Part shown: piece after piece, positions 45,041-57,967 of the stretch | Position numbering within the stretch: position 1 is the first letter of the stretch | How the letters are laid out: each line of letters starts with the position of its first letter | Source of the DNA: Toxorhynchites rutilus septentrionalis | Lineage: Eukaryota; Arthropoda; Insecta; Diptera; Culicidae | Assembly: GCF_029784135.1 (NCBI RefSeq) | Contig: NC_073746.1 | Coordinates: forward strand, 11,467,475 to 11,531,474 | Length of the DNA stretch: 64,000 bases | Direction: 5' to 3' | Program-made: the position numbers and the translations under genes | The notes under the pieces: model-generated | Database searches by the model: none | What the model was told of the DNA's origin: nothing | Seen by the model: only the letters and a program-made list of their open reading frames with translations

Positions 45041-46260
45041 TTCTTATATTTACGTTCGGCACTTATTCGTGCCAACGGCTTAAGCATAAATCAAAGTTCC
45101 CATATCGCTCACGTCGTTCCGCTATTCGATCGTGAAGCATACATTTTTTTTATCTTATCTCTTGCTTCGTTCCTTCACTTCTCACTGATTCACACGCCTC
45201 ACCTGCCCACAATCGACCCATGGTGCTGGAAAAAGCAAATCCTCACACAATGATAGGCCGGAGCGCAGAGATAAGAGAGCCCAGAATTGGTTTGTTACCA
45301 AACCACACGGTTTGACAAACACCCATAAAACGTAATGCGTTCAACCTACCGATTCCGATTCGATCATCCGTTCGAACTCATCACTCCCGGCGAATGGTGG
45401 AAAATCCTTATCTAAAGCCAATGAGGTGCAATAAAAGTGACACCTTCTTCGCCTTCCCTTTCGGGTGCGCGGTGTTACCGCAAGGGCCCCTCCAATCTCA
45501 GCACCTTCACAGCTTCTCACCGCACCATCAGCCAACCAGCCAGCCAGCCAGCCGGCGATTACGGTGGTAAGCAATCGAATTAGAACCCAAAGGCCTATCA
45601 ATATTGGACCGATTGGACTAATCAACCATATTATACTGGTGGCAATCCATGCATTTGTCGGATATAGCGATGAGTCGCGTTATCACTGCGCACCCCACCA
45701 AGGTGCAATTTCGCTTATCTTGATTTGTGATGGTAAGCTTTATACTTTTTTTTCGGGAACGATTTTTTGCTTTCGTTTATTGTTCTGATTTTGGGGATTT
45801 TGCCCCTCCGAACGACAGTTGGCGGAATAAGTAGTTGGAGAGATTTGGTCAGATAAAATGCCATAAAGTGGGTTTGCAAGTCATTTTATCGATGAATAAA
45901 ACTCATAAGAAAGGCGCTACACACATATTACGTTCTTTATCTGCGTGCGATAATGGTTCTATTTTCGTTATCGCGTATGAGGGGGTTAATGTAATTGAGC
46001 CGGATTTCGAAGCAATGTGCGATTTGAATTGATTTTATTCGATTGATATCGCAATCTCTTCTAGCGAATCGTTCAAACACAATGTTGATGAGGAACTGGT
46101 GATGAAGGCCACATTTTATCCACAATTAACGAATGTACGCATAATTTTGCGTATAATCTCCATTATTTTAATTAAAACTTACTTGCTTGCATGCAAAATT
46201 ATTGGAAAACGGAAACAACTTTTATTCAAAACGGAAACAACTTTTATTCCAAATGCATTA
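45041..46260. other. Low-copy intron sequence after exon 2
   Basis: Non-repetitive apart from a CCAGCCAG short tandem run at 45535-45555. No supported gene. Confidence 0.45.
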
Positions 46261-46624
46261 CTAGAGAATAATTAATTCTCGAGTAATGCAGAAATTTGTG
46301 TTTCATTTGTATGGCAGTCCCCCCTTAGAGAAGGAGGTGGAGAGTCTAACCATCATAGAAACATTTATTGCACCCTAGAATTTCAATATGCTTAATTTGG
46401 TTTCATTTGCTCGATTAATTCTGGAGTAATGCAGTAATTTGTGTTTCATTTGTATGGCAGCCCCCCCTTAGAGAGGGGAGAGGGGTCTCAAACTATCACG
46501 AAAACCTTCCGTGGTTCCAAAAACCCCTATATACCAATTTTCATGTTGATCGGTTCAGTAGTTTCCGAGTCCATAAGAATCAGACAGACAGACAGACAGA
46601 AATCCATTTTTATATATATATAGA
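46261..46624 (-). mobile_element. Short Helitron-like element, deleted copy
   Basis: A at 46260 then CTAG, and GA at 46623-46624 before T, so the A/T target and TC...CTAG ends are retained on the minus strand. The usual GACGAAGTTTGCCGGG block is missing and fewer than two tandem units remain. Confidence 0.6.
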
Positions 46625-48602
46625 TCTCGGGTACCTTCACACGTTTCCGTCGCGATAGAGTTTCGATAAAAAGATGCGTTAAATAGTAGAATATATAGTC
46701 GGTCCAATTAATTTTAAAAGTTTCACTTCTCAGGATACCTAAAGATAATTTCTGCTGCGTGTCGAAACACTAGCTTTTAGGGTTCTCGTTTCGTCGAGTG
46801 GTCGATGGTTCGTGTTTACATAACCAAATCACTTACCTCAGTGAAACCTGATTAATACCTCTCCCCACTAACAACTATCCCTTTCATGATAAACGCTAGG
46901 GAACCACGCTATAGAGGCGACCCTTCTGGCCTTCGGGCGACGAATGTCATACTAACATTCCTTCCCTTCCCCTGGTGACTGTAAGGACGTAGCCGGCGTC
47001 GTTATTGACCATTCAAAGCTTGAATCACCGAAAATATCACAATGAGAATTATTTTCTAGTCCCAAGCGTCATTCTGTGTGTTTTTTGTGCAATTTGGTTG
47101 GTTCAGGTGAATCACGGAGAGCAATTACGAATTGTACAGTCTACCCAAGCTCAAGCTCTGTGGATCTGGATGCTGTTTCATTATTGTATTCGTAGCAATG
47201 GTGGAATGGATAATTTCGATCTTAGCAAGAGAATTGAGTAATTTGTGGTTTTTTGTGAACACAATTTTGAACAAAGTAAAATAAAATCTACTTGGTAAAA
47301 TAATCGATGATTTTCAAATAATTGAATCGTTTGTTTGCGAAACCCCATAAACGGCATTTTTATCAAAATTCACTTTTTAGCAGATTTTGAGCCCCTGAGG
47401 GTACCTACACAGACTGTCAAAAGTTCAGAAAAAGTTCTACGAAACCCTTTAAGAAACCCCATAAGTCCATGTTTCTAATCATCACCATGGGCAACACTGC
47501 AAAATATATACATTTTTTTTATTATTTACATCCGATGTCGCGAGAAGCATGCACAACTCAACATAATCGCGGAATGCGTTCTAATTTTGATTGTGACCCA
47601 GACATGACCGGGAAATGTAAGTGTGGCGTTCGGCGGACAAAAAAACAAAGCGGAAGTCTTGAGAAGGGCAAGAGTCAATGGAAAAATACACAGAAATAGC
47701 AAGGGTGTGCCAGCTCGGAAACTACAAGCTAAGAACTGTAATTTACATTGCGTCGTCTCCCGTAAAAGTATCCCACCTTATCATCATCGAGAAAACTATC
47801 GGAAACTACGCGAAAAACAACTATTTCGTTGGGAAGCAGTGGCCGGAAACCCCTAAATGACCAAAAAATCGACTTCAAGTTTTCGTCCATCCAGTTTTCT
47901 CACTCAAAAAACTTCAAGGACTTCGGGGTGGAAAAGAATCACATACGTTACGCCATCAAATCCTCTATCTTCCTCCACCACTTATTTTTGTATTCTTCAT
48001 GCATTAAGAGTAAAACAAACAATACTTATCCGACACATAGTGATCCTTTCGAAGCGCCTTCTACCAACATTTAAATTTCTGGGATCAGGTTTTCTCCATC
48101 AAAAATTATTTAAATGATCTGTTTATGATAGTTAATCGTACACCTAGTCTCGGGACAAGGTAAATCGAAATCTTGTGTTCTGTTTGTTTACTCGTTATTG
48201 CACTTGCATTATCATATATAGCGTGGAACGGGAAAGGGAGGTATGGTAATTAAATCCGGGAACGTTGATAAGTTCTCGTTTATTTTTCGTTGAAATTTAT
48301 GCTTTATCCAAAAGAAAAGTAGAAGACATAACATTCTTCTTCATCTTCTTTTTGGCTTTAAGAGGGTTTAAACTTTTCAGTTCATTCGCCTCTAGTGACA
48401 TAACATTGCTTCCTGGTTTGGCACAGAATATCGAAATGTTTAACTCAATAAAAATTGTTAACACATCGACAAAAATGTATACACTGAAGTTCAAACTTGT
48501 TTATGGTAATTTCCTCGTCATATGTTGTACAGCAGCGAGGATTTGTACAAGTTTTATTTAAAGTATGCCAATAAATTAAATAATATTATGGTATATTTGA
48601 TG
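46625..48602. other. Intron sequence with a few repeat traces
   Basis: 48331-48395 (GAGGGTTTAAACTTTTCAGT, then TCATTCGCCTCTAG) is the complement of 61090-61150 and of a piece near 33920, a short dispersed retroelement tail. 46770-46800 looks weakly tRNA-like. Open frames at 47469-48117 show no domain. Confidence 0.4.
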
Positions 48603-50001
48603 ATATATATATATAAATGGATTTCTGTTTGTCTGTCTGTCTATCTGTCTGATTCTTATGGACTCGGAAATTACTGAACCGATCAACATGAAAATTGGAA
48701 TGTAGGAGTTTTTGGGGCCGGGGAAGGTTTTCGTGTTAGTTTGAGAACCCTTCCCCCTCTCTAAGGGGTAACTGCCATACAAATTAAACACAAATTTCTA
48801 CATTACTCGGGAAATAATCAAGCAAATGAAATGAAATTTGGCATATGGAGCTTTTAGGGTGCAATAAATGATTCTTCGGTGATTAGACTCTCCACCCCCC
48901 CTCCCCACTTTAAGGAGGGGCTGCCATACAAATGAAAAACAAATTTCTGCATTACTCGAGAATTAGTCAAGCAAATGAAACCAAATTTGGCATTTGAAGG
49001 TTTTAGGGTGCAATCAATGTTTCTATGGTGGTTAGACTATCCACCCCTCTCTCTAAGGTGGGGCTGCCATACAAACGAAACACAAATTTCTGCATTACTC
49101 GAGAACTAATCAAGCAAATGGAACCAAATTGAGCCTATGGAGGTTTTAGGGTACAATAAATGTTTCTATGGTTGTTAAACACTCCACCATTCTCTCTAAG
49201 GGGACTGACATACAAATGAAACACAAATTACAGGGGACACACAAACACAAACTTCTGCATAACTCCAGAACTAATCAAGCACAATTTGGGATATGAGGGT
49301 TTTTGGGTATGAGAAATGGTTCGATGATGGTATGATACCTCTCCCTCCTCTGGAATGTAGAGGGGGTCCCATAAAAATATTATACATATTTCAACCAAAA
49401 ATATCCAACCAAACATGACAATTGAAAATTTTCGGAAAACTCTGAAGGAAAAAGGGAAAATTCGTAAAATTAAAGTCCCATATGTTCTACAATTACATAG
49501 TGACAAGTGCTGTTAGTCCATTTGATGTTTGCGCTAGCGAAATTGATCTTTGTTCGAAAGTGGAAATGGATTTTAATGTGATAAACGCATTCCTATATCG
49601 TCTTCTATCTATATAAATAAAAATGGATCACCGAATGTGTTGATAAGAGCAAAACTCGAGAAAGGAATTGTCCGATTTAGGGCTGTCTTTATTCTATCAT
49701 ATTTTCTGTATAAAACATTTATTCCATGTAACGGAGAAACATGTTATTCGCAAGTGGTTGAAAAATCTTGAACGAGAATTGTGTCTGAAAATAATCTGAT
49801 GTTATAATGATGAGTTTTGGTAGAAATACTAGGAATATTATAGTAAAGGGTAAATTCAACGGGGTCGATTAGAAGATCAATCGATGACCAGTTCTGCGAT
49901 TGGACCCATGAACTTGCTCATAGTAAGAAAACGAGAATGTTTGAAGGTATTGATAACAAAAAACAAATTTTGGGCGGGACGAAGTTTGCCGGGTCAGCTA
50001 G
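48603..50001 (+). mobile_element. Uninterrupted long Helitron-like element
   Basis: The same 5' block (CTGTTTGTCTGTCTGTCTAT), about five tandem units, then a tail starting TATATAAATAAAAATGGATC (49612) and ending GGACGAAGTTTGCCGGGTCA, then GCTAG before T. It is the reference for the interrupted element at 2260-5505. The TC start is blurred by an AT run. Confidence 0.65.
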
Positions 50002-53000
50002 TCCAATATAAAATTTGTGTACTTAAACTTAACCAAATAACATAATCTTTCACAAACCACAGCTTCAGTGCTAACACGTTAACTATCCTGGTTATATCAT
50101 ATGATTCAAGGATGATCCCTAGAAAAGCATGTTAAAAGGAAAGACTGCTCATTTGCGCATCCCTTCGCGTGTGTATGCAAATGCCTGATTTAATTAAAAG
50201 CCACTACACTCACACAACAGGAACAACGGTACCGCAATCATCGAAGTGCCTATCTCGATTGACGCGCACGCCTGGCGAACGGCAGGAGGTCCCCTACCCA
50301 AAAGGAGGTCCGCCATTCATTCCTACCCTATGTCCATGAACTGAGCACAATGCACAATATTTGTTTGCGCTATTGTGATATATTACACGCATATTGATAT
50401 CAGGCGGCGAAGGCATCCGAGCGTAGCCAACCGAAGAAGCGAGAGTTCAGAAAAGGGTTGAACCCCCTGAGCTCACTCGAAGAAACCAGGCAGGTCAGTG
50501 ATTAAAGGATAGTGCCAGCAGGATCAGGCATTCCCGGACTGCAATCAGCGTCGGGTTGCGTGTCGGTTGCATATTAGACGAAGTGCTGATTTTGGATTCA
50601 TCAGGACACCTAACTTCTTCTTCCTGTACAATGTCGTCTTCGTGCGTCAAACCAGAAGTGGAGCGCATTTAATTAAGACGCAAGAAATTTGTCGTAACCC
50701 TGCCCTTATGTTGATGATAAATTATTTGGTGGCGCAAAGTTGGAAATATTCGGGCCGGAAGCTTATCGGAGATGGCGTGACAGGGGAAGTTTTTTGGTGT
50801 TCTTTTCGTTTCCGAACCATCATCAATATCATTTAAAAGCGTATTTGTCTTCGCTGGGAGATCATGTCGATATTGGTAGAACTTAATAATACCCCTAATA
50901 GTTTTGAGAGGGGAAATATTTAAAGACATCGTTGGAAATAAAATTTATTACCAGCATGTGGTTTTTTATCCACCAGTATCAATTTAATCTCTCAATCATG
51001 GTGGTGTTCATTGGAATTTACATGAAAATTCAACTATAAACCACGAGGCCAAACATGTGGAGGTTCTTTCAATGGTTTCATTGGATTATGACGTTACCTT
51101 GATAACATTACTTTGTACCGAATCGATCAATCAAATCTTCTTCCAGATGCCTGCCAAATCTAACACCATATCAGCTCACTGATTGCAGACTGGCTTGCGA
51201 GGCTTGACGCGATAATTTTATCAACCGGAGTACGATTTGAAAATGTAAATCTGGATTTGATTCAGTTGTGGTGCGCTCGAGTGGTGCCAACTGTAGATCG
51301 GCGCGACCCATTTGAGATCGAAGGGTTACGAGTTGATAGATTTATACACTTTAAAATAATCACTGACCAGACCCAGAATCGGAGGGGGAGAGTGGGTTAC
51401 ATGTGCATAGAATACAATTGCCTGCAGTTGTAAATGGGATCAAATATTTTGTGCGATAATTCAATTTGATGGCGAGCTGACTATTTCCAACCTCGGATAC
51501 GGATGGTAACAACAGCTAGGGCGGGGACATTGGAATCCAAAACCAGAGTCAACATCCAGCAATACTGAATTTCAAACGTCAAATCATTATTTCACGCAAA
51601 CTGCGATTGTCACAGCGTCGGATTATGTGGCGTTTATTCTTTTCACAACAATTTGCTCAAATTTGGGTCAACAAAATTACAACCATTTGGACGCAGAACA
51701 CATGTGCGACTAATTGTAACAAACACTTTCGATACTTTGCGCGACATGTCAACAGCTGCTGCGTCCTACCAAAGAGTTTAACCTGGAGAGTTTAACTTCT
51801 CCGGTGGTCCCAGGAGAAGTTTCAAGACGCGACATAAAACCCGACACGCTTGTTCCCACTAACCCGAACCGTCTGAGTGTGAATTTAGTTTCGATTGAGC
51901 GGCAAATTGGCCACACGTCTGTGATTCGAGAACAAGCTGGCAGAACATCGCGAACGATCCCACGCAATCCAAAACACGGAACGCCGATTGTGGAAGATGT
52001 TCGGAAAGTCGTATGTAACCAAAAACACATTTTTTTCGTAAACAATCTCAACGTTTTTCACCCCCATAGTTGACGTTGAACTCACCGACGACGAATTTAT
52101 TCCGTTCCCCGTCTGGAGACAGAGATTTTCAATCTGAACCCGGCGGAGAACGGTTTTCTGTCGCGCAGAGAAATTATGACAATCGAGATGTCCGGTCCTG
52201 ATAGATCTTAATTAGTGCTAATTCAAGCTGTACGTCTTGGAATTACCCAAGTCGAGCCAACTGGCGGCAGCCTTATCACGATCATGAAGGCGAGTCCGTT
52301 CTAAGATTTCTAAGAATTGAATAAAAATGCGAATCAGTTGAAAGCGGTAGTTGTGATGTGCCCAGGCCGCTGGATGCTGATTCTCTATAAAATCATCTGT
52401 CTATCTTATCAACAGATAAAACCTTATCACCTGAAATCCGTTTTCCCTGTACGACCACAAATCCCGCGACAACAAACACACTCGAATGGCACACGTTTAG
52501 CGGAAAAATCGAAACTGTTTGAACAGTTCTCGAGCCTTAATGCACAATCAAACTGTGCGTCCCGTTCGATCACATGCAGCTACGATCACGCAAACACTCC
52601 CCGGGTTTTGAAAAAGTATACCTTCCTAATGCTTAGTATAATAAATCATTGCTTATCACGGCGAGAAGAGCAGTTTGTGAGAAGCCCTTCGAATCGCTCC
52701 AACCCACTCGACCCGGTTAGCACTGGGCTTGAAAAGTTGTAGTTTTTTTTCGCTCGACTTTGTTTATCGTACTGTCAATATTTATGAAATTTATTGCATA
52801 CGCGACTGTTGCGGATGGTGGTTCGACAAACGGCAGAGGTATAGGTCCACACCAATAGAATCGTTTCTGTTGTTGATTGTCTTCTGAGGGAAAAGATGGG
52901 TGCACAGGAAGTTGGTCCTAGGTGGACAGTAGTTCCACCTTAGGACATTAGGGTACCGGATGTAGGGCTACAATGTCTGTGAGGGCTAGCCGGGTGTTTT

Positions 53001-53565
53001 GCAAGGTGTTTAACCGTGTTAAGACGGTATATGAAGTACATAAACAATCCAAACTTTACAGGGTGAAAGAGAGTGTGAACGATTCGCCTTTCTATAAATC
53101 TGTTTTTCGCGGGCCGGTTTCTTAAAATCAGTTTTGTTTTCTATTGAGGGCAGAGGATCATTGGCATACTTGTTTCATAATGTGGGATATTTTTTTTTCA
53201 ACGTGGGACTACGTTCAACAGGCAGGTCATAAAATTGAACATGTAACAAAAAATAGAGTGATGTTGAATGTTCGTTATTTTACCATTTTTAATATGTCTC
53301 GAAGACGTGTCTATACCATTAAAATATTTCAACGCAACCATTGCAAAAAAAAAATCGAAACAAATTAATGAAACATTTTAAAATGTCATATAACTTAATA
53401 TTCTGACTAATTCTGAGCACCTAAAGTAGCGGGGAGGCAGCGGGGGTATGCAGATTGGTTGTACCGTTCAGTGCAGTGCCCTTTATTATAGATATGAGAA
53501 GAAAAACTATTTAAAACGTAAATCGGCCATCACATTACTTCATCAGTATTATGACGTTGATAATA
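50002..53565. other. Mostly low-copy intron sequence
   Basis: No transposon with defined ends. Open frames at 51749-52085 and 52317-52742 lack domains. 52915-52946 is a short hairpin. 53200-53215 (AACGTGGGACTACGTT) after a T run resembles the end of the hairpin-ended family and may mark a fourth, diverged copy. Confidence 0.4.
52915..52946. other. Short hairpin
   Basis: GTCCTAGGTGGA pairs with TCCACCTTAGGAC across a 7-base loop, with one bulged base. Role unknown. Confidence 0.6.
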
Positions 53566-54843
53566 AAGGGTGTGTCACATCAAATTGCATCACGAAAAAA
53601 ACGCTGTAGAAATTCGCCCAGTAGACCGATCCTTTTGAAAATTTTAGACAGTAAAATAAAAAAACAACTTTTGGCATTTTCTTTTTATTCATACTTCGAG
53701 CCCAAGCCCGTATGCTCGCACCTTCCTCTTTACCCCGTCCATAAGGTTCTGTACAACGTCAGGTTGTAGTTTTTTTTGAACAGAAATCCATTTTCTCTTG
53801 AAGTTCGCCTCCGATTTGACAACTTTTGGGTTCTTCCGGAGGGCCTGCTTCATAATCGCCCAATGTTTCTCTATTGGGCGAAGCTCCGGCGCGTTGGGCG
53901 GGTTCATTTCCTTTGGCACGAAGGTGACCCCGTTGGCTTCGTACCACTCCAACACGTCCTTTGAATAGTGGCACGAAGCGAGATCCGGCCAGAAGATGGT
54001 CGGGCCCTCGTGCTGCTTCAGTAGTGGTAGTAAGCGCTTCTGTAGGCACTCCTTAAGGGAAACCTGCCCGTTTACCGTGCCGGTCATCACGAAGGGGGCG
54101 CTCCGCTTTCCACAAGAGCAGATCGCTTGCCACACCATGTACTTTTTGGCAAACTTGGATAGTTTCTGCTTGCGAATCTCCTCCGGAACGCTGAATTTGT
54201 CCTCTGCGGAGAAGAACAACAGGCCCGGCAGCTGACGAAAGTCCGCTTTGACGTAGGTTTCGTCGTCCATTACCAGGCAATGCGGCTTCGTCAGCATTTC
54301 GGTGTACAGCTTCCGGGCTCGCGTCTTCCCCACCATGTTTTGCCTTTCGTCGCGGTTAGGAGCCTTCTGAACCTTGTATGTACGCAGGCCCTCCCGCTGC
54401 TTAGTCCGCTGGACGAATGAACTTGACAAATTCAGCTTATTGGCGACATCCCGGATCACGTCTAAACTGCTTAACTACGCGCTTGTAATCTTTTTCACTG
54501 ACGGAGCATCGATTTTTGCCGATCTTCACCTTCCGGTCGATGGTTAGGTTCTCGAAGTAACGTTTTAGTACTCTGCTGACCGTGGATTGGACGATTCCCA
54601 GCGTCTTACCGATGTCCCGATGTGACAACTCCGGATTCTCGAAATGAGTGCACAGGATTAATTCACGACGCTCTTTTTCGTTCGACGACATTTTTTCAAA
54701 TTTACGAAAAATTGACAGTGAAGCATGGCCAACGTGATCTATACACTCTTATCTGATTATAAGCGAAAGCAGAAGATATAATTCCTAAAAATTAAATTTC
54801 TACAGCGTTTTTTCCGTGATGCAATTTGATGTGACACACCCTT
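53566..54843 (-). mobile_element. ITmD37E transposon, copy 3
   Basis: Ends AAGGGTGTGTCACATCAAAT, TA at 53564-53565 and 54844-54845. Highly similar to copies 1 and 2. Confidence 0.9.
53689..54691 (-). pseudogene. ITmD37E (DD37E) transposase, 14-bp deletion
   Basis: Starts MSSNEKERRELILCTHFENP at 54691. Compared with copy 1, fourteen bases are missing near 54455 (in the second helix-turn-helix region, after RRDPG), shifting the frame. From there to TGA at 53689 a second frame of about 250 codons is uninterrupted and holds all three catalytic residues plus the natural C-terminus VRAYGLGLEV. This copy shows the full C-terminal tail missing in copy 2. Confidence 0.9.
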
Positions 54844-54845
54844 TA

Positions 54846-55328
54846 ATAGTGTAAGGTTGACCAACTTTGGAATGACAGGCACGAATGTTACGGATCCGGA
54901 TTTTCCGATCTTGGTAGAACATTATCGGATAATGCAGGGAAGCTGTCATTCGCGAAGACGGAACGGACGACATCAGGTGACGAAATCCACGTGTGATGCA
55001 TTTTACGCTCTATCAAATTATAGGACTCGAAGATCGTTTAAATTGTAATAAAAATATCATAGAACAACATATCCGAACGAATTTAAATTGTCAAAATTTG
55101 AATGAATGTTGTTATTTACTATTATTTGAATGTAAGAACACAGAGTTTTTGTTCTTCCCTCCACTCACCCCCATCTCGAAGAAACTCTATTATGAGCTTC
55201 CTGGAGTTGGGAGTTAAAATGAAAAAAAAAACAAGACAAAATCACACATATGGAAAGGGACGCTAAGGGGTGAACGGGAAAACATAAAAGGGACGATGTT
55301 TGGAACCTTGTGAAAAACCAAATTTCTT
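54846..55328. other. Intron sequence without recognised features
   Basis: No supported gene. Confidence 0.4.
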
Positions 55329-55354
55329 TTAACTCTTTGTGGCACGGTGGTATT

Positions 55355-55404
55355 AAAAATGTCCCACCTTTTTGATGCGTAATAACGCATGGTGGGACAT
55401 TTTT
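55355..55404. repeat. Subterminal palindrome of the piggyBac-like element
   Basis: AAAAATGTCCCACC (55355-55368) is complementary to GGTGGGACATTTTT (55391-55404), with an inner ATGCGT/ACGCAT pair. A third GTCCCACC follows at 55406-55413. It is probably a transposase binding region or folded terminus. Confidence 0.75.
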
Positions 55405-55836
55405 TGTCCCACCTAGAAATATTAGAATAGCTACGCGCTCATAATTTTTTTTCGGAACCTTTTTATTCAAACTAGTTGGCAACACCATTAGCAAATGTCA
55501 GAAATATATTCGATTGCGTTGGCAAAGTTTATCATCATATGACAAGTTCATCAGGTGTTGAAACCAAAAATTTTTAGTAGTGCAGCTTTATTTAGTAATT
55601 TTGTGAGAAAAATATCAAAAGTAGGTATTTTTTTTATTATACATTGCTTCTATATAAGAAACTAAAATTATTTTTAAGAAAAATAGAAACTTTATTCCTT
55701 TTTTTTTTGGAAATGATGAAAGTGTGCGAGTGAGCGAGTGAGAAATAAAAGCAGGGTTTAAATTTATTATTTAAGTTTATAGTGAAAACTATAATTTTAG
55801 TTTTAAAATATGTATTTTTTACCCTTCTGATTCAAG

Positions 55837-57443
55837 ATGAACAAAAATAACCTGAATTTTGAAGAAATACCTTCAGATGACAATTCTATAATTGATTCTG
55901 AATCTGACGAGGAAGAATTGCTTACCCCAATGAAAAAACGAATTCGACTACTTTCTACTTCAGATGAATCTGAAAGTAGTGAAATAGAAGAAACTTTGCC
56001 AACAGTGCACAATAGAAAAACATTTGCCGAAAAGTCTCCAAAATGGAGTTATAACGGAAACACAACACCAGCGGGACCATTTTCTTCAAATGTTGGGCCG
56101 ACTCAAGATATTGAAAACCTGCAAGATCCAACACCTTATGACGTGATCTGCCAATTGATAACTGACGAAATCATTGACTACATCGTTTTTCAAACCAATT
56201 TATATGCAGAACAACAAAATAATAGATATAGTCAAACTGATGAACAAGAAATTGGCGCATTTATTGATATAAATTTTATAGTGGGAATAAATCCACTCCC
56301 CAGTTATAGAGACGCTTGGAGCACTATACCTTATTTACGCAATTAATACATATGTCAATGAATGACTGTAAATCGTTTCGGTTGGCTTCTAAGTCACATT
56401 CATATGAATGATAATATGTTGATTCCAAAGAGAGATACCATCAATTATGACAAACTATATAAAACTCGTCCATTTTCGAAAAAGATACAAGAGAAGAATT
56501 TAAATCCAGGTCAAAGTCTCGCGATCGATGAATCGATAATAAAATATAAGGGGCGTAGTTCAATGAAACAATATCTCCCGAATAAACCAATCAAAAGAGG
56601 ATACAAATTATCGATTCTAGCTGATAATTCAGGTTAATGCTACAAATGGAAAAATTGACAATGAAGTAACGAAAAACCTTGGTGAGAAAATTGTGACTAC
56701 TCTTACTTCAGACTTGGTTGGAAAAGAACATACTATTTATTTTGATAATTATTTTATCAGTATAAATTTATTAGACTTGAACTCGAAACAAATTAATGCT
56801 TGCGGTGTAATTAATAAAACGAGAAAAAAAATTGCCTAAGTTTAGTAAAAATATCAAACATCGAGGAGAGTATGAATCATTAGTAAGTGAAACGGGAATC
56901 ATTGCCACTAAATGGGTGGACAATAAAGAAGTTATCATTGTTTCAAATTTTCACAATCCAGATCAATACTCCATAGTACAGAGAAAAAATCGTCAGGGAA
57001 TTAGAATACCCATTACTTGTCCTTCATTGATTGCGGATTATAATAATAATATGAATGCCATTGATAAATTCAATCAATTGATGTCTAGTTACAGTCTTGA
57101 TCGCCGCAGTAGAAAATGGTGGCATAGTATTTTGTTTTATTTGCTTGACGTGAGTGTTGTTAACGGATATATTTTATACAAACAATAGGATAAAAATATA
57201 ACATTAAAAAAAATCAAAGGTCAGTGTGCTGAAGGATTTGTTGCACAAGCATTGATAAATAAAAATATATCCAAATCCAAATCACTACAAGCAGAAATAA
57301 GTAAATCTAAACCAACGGTTTCATTAGAAATTAGAAGAAAAGATTCAAAGCATCAACCGATACGTTCCAGTCGTAGACGATGTGCGCTATGCAGTACAAA
57401 CAAACTTGAGGTTCGCACATTATGGTCTTGTACTGTATACAAT
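55837..57443 (+). pseudogene. piggyBac-family transposase, several disruptions
   Basis: ATG at 55837. The acidic N-terminus (DSESDEEELL) is usual for the family. After a TAA near 56343 the frame resumes with NRFGWLLSHIHMND, then QSLAIDESIIKYKGRSSMKQ and PIKRGYK (first catalytic Asp), TIYFDNYFISINLL (second Asp), and NNMNAIDKFNQLMSSYSL then RKWWHSILFYLLD (third Asp). The C-terminal region ends in RRRCALCSTNKL and WSC, the start of the Cys-rich zinc domain. At least four stops or frame shifts (near 56343, 56636, 56838, 57187) break it. All three Asp codons survive. Length matches about 530-580 residues for the family. Inactive. Confidence 0.85.
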
Positions 57444-57834
57444 TAGGGTTGTCAGAATATAATTCCAAAGGATGTAGAGTCGGTAGCCTATATATTATTT
57501 TCAAGCATCTATTCTGCAATGATTGAAGCTTATTAAGTCTTGTTTTGCATGCATGAACCCACACTATTATACCATACTGCAGTTGAGAGTGAATGCATGC
57601 AAAATAAAAATTGATTAGAGCTCTCTGTGGTACAAAAGTGAATACTCTTTTGAAAATCGCGCAAAGGGAGGAGATTTTTTTTTCGAGATATTTTATGTGA
57701 TACTTCCATGATAGGTTTACGTCTAGCAGAACCCCAAGATATTTGAAGTGTTTCACTCTCCCAATTGAAACATCCATAATTGCGGGGTCAGAGTAAATGG
57801 GGATTTTTTTCCTTGGAGAATGGAAGACCATGTA

Positions 57835-57967
57835 TTGGGTTGGGGAAAAAGAAATGTCGTATTTCTGATCGAAATTTGACGCTTTATTCAACATAAATAA
57901 AATTATCCAATTTAAGTCAAATATGCGCCGTTTTGTTCGCAAACTTGTTGCCATTTGGAAGGCAACT
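57835..57967 (-). mobile_element. Mariner terminal fragment in the LINE
   Basis: TTGGGTTGGGGAAAAAGAAA after TA at 57833-57834, then the complement of the transposase C-terminus (WQQVCEQNGAYLT-like region: FQMATSLRTKRRIFD on an alternative frame). Similarity to 17440-17573 stops at about 57967, so it is one end only. Confidence 0.75.

Larger units (their letters stand above)
55329..57443 (+). mobile_element. piggyBac-like transposon, right end lost
   Basis: TTAA at 55329-55332 followed by CTCTTTGTGGCACGGTGG, a subterminal palindrome (55355-55404) and the transposase pseudogene. At about 57444 the sequence passes into a LINE in opposite orientation, so the right terminus is missing. Confidence 0.7.

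Noticed and set aside
47469..48117. Chain of short + strand frames
   Set aside because: Three overlapping frames, no domain and no recognised family.
51804..52085. Candidate third exon of the host gene after CCAG at 51816
   Set aside because: Weak pyrimidine tract, no good donor at the end, no recognisable domain, and overlapping frames on the other strand.
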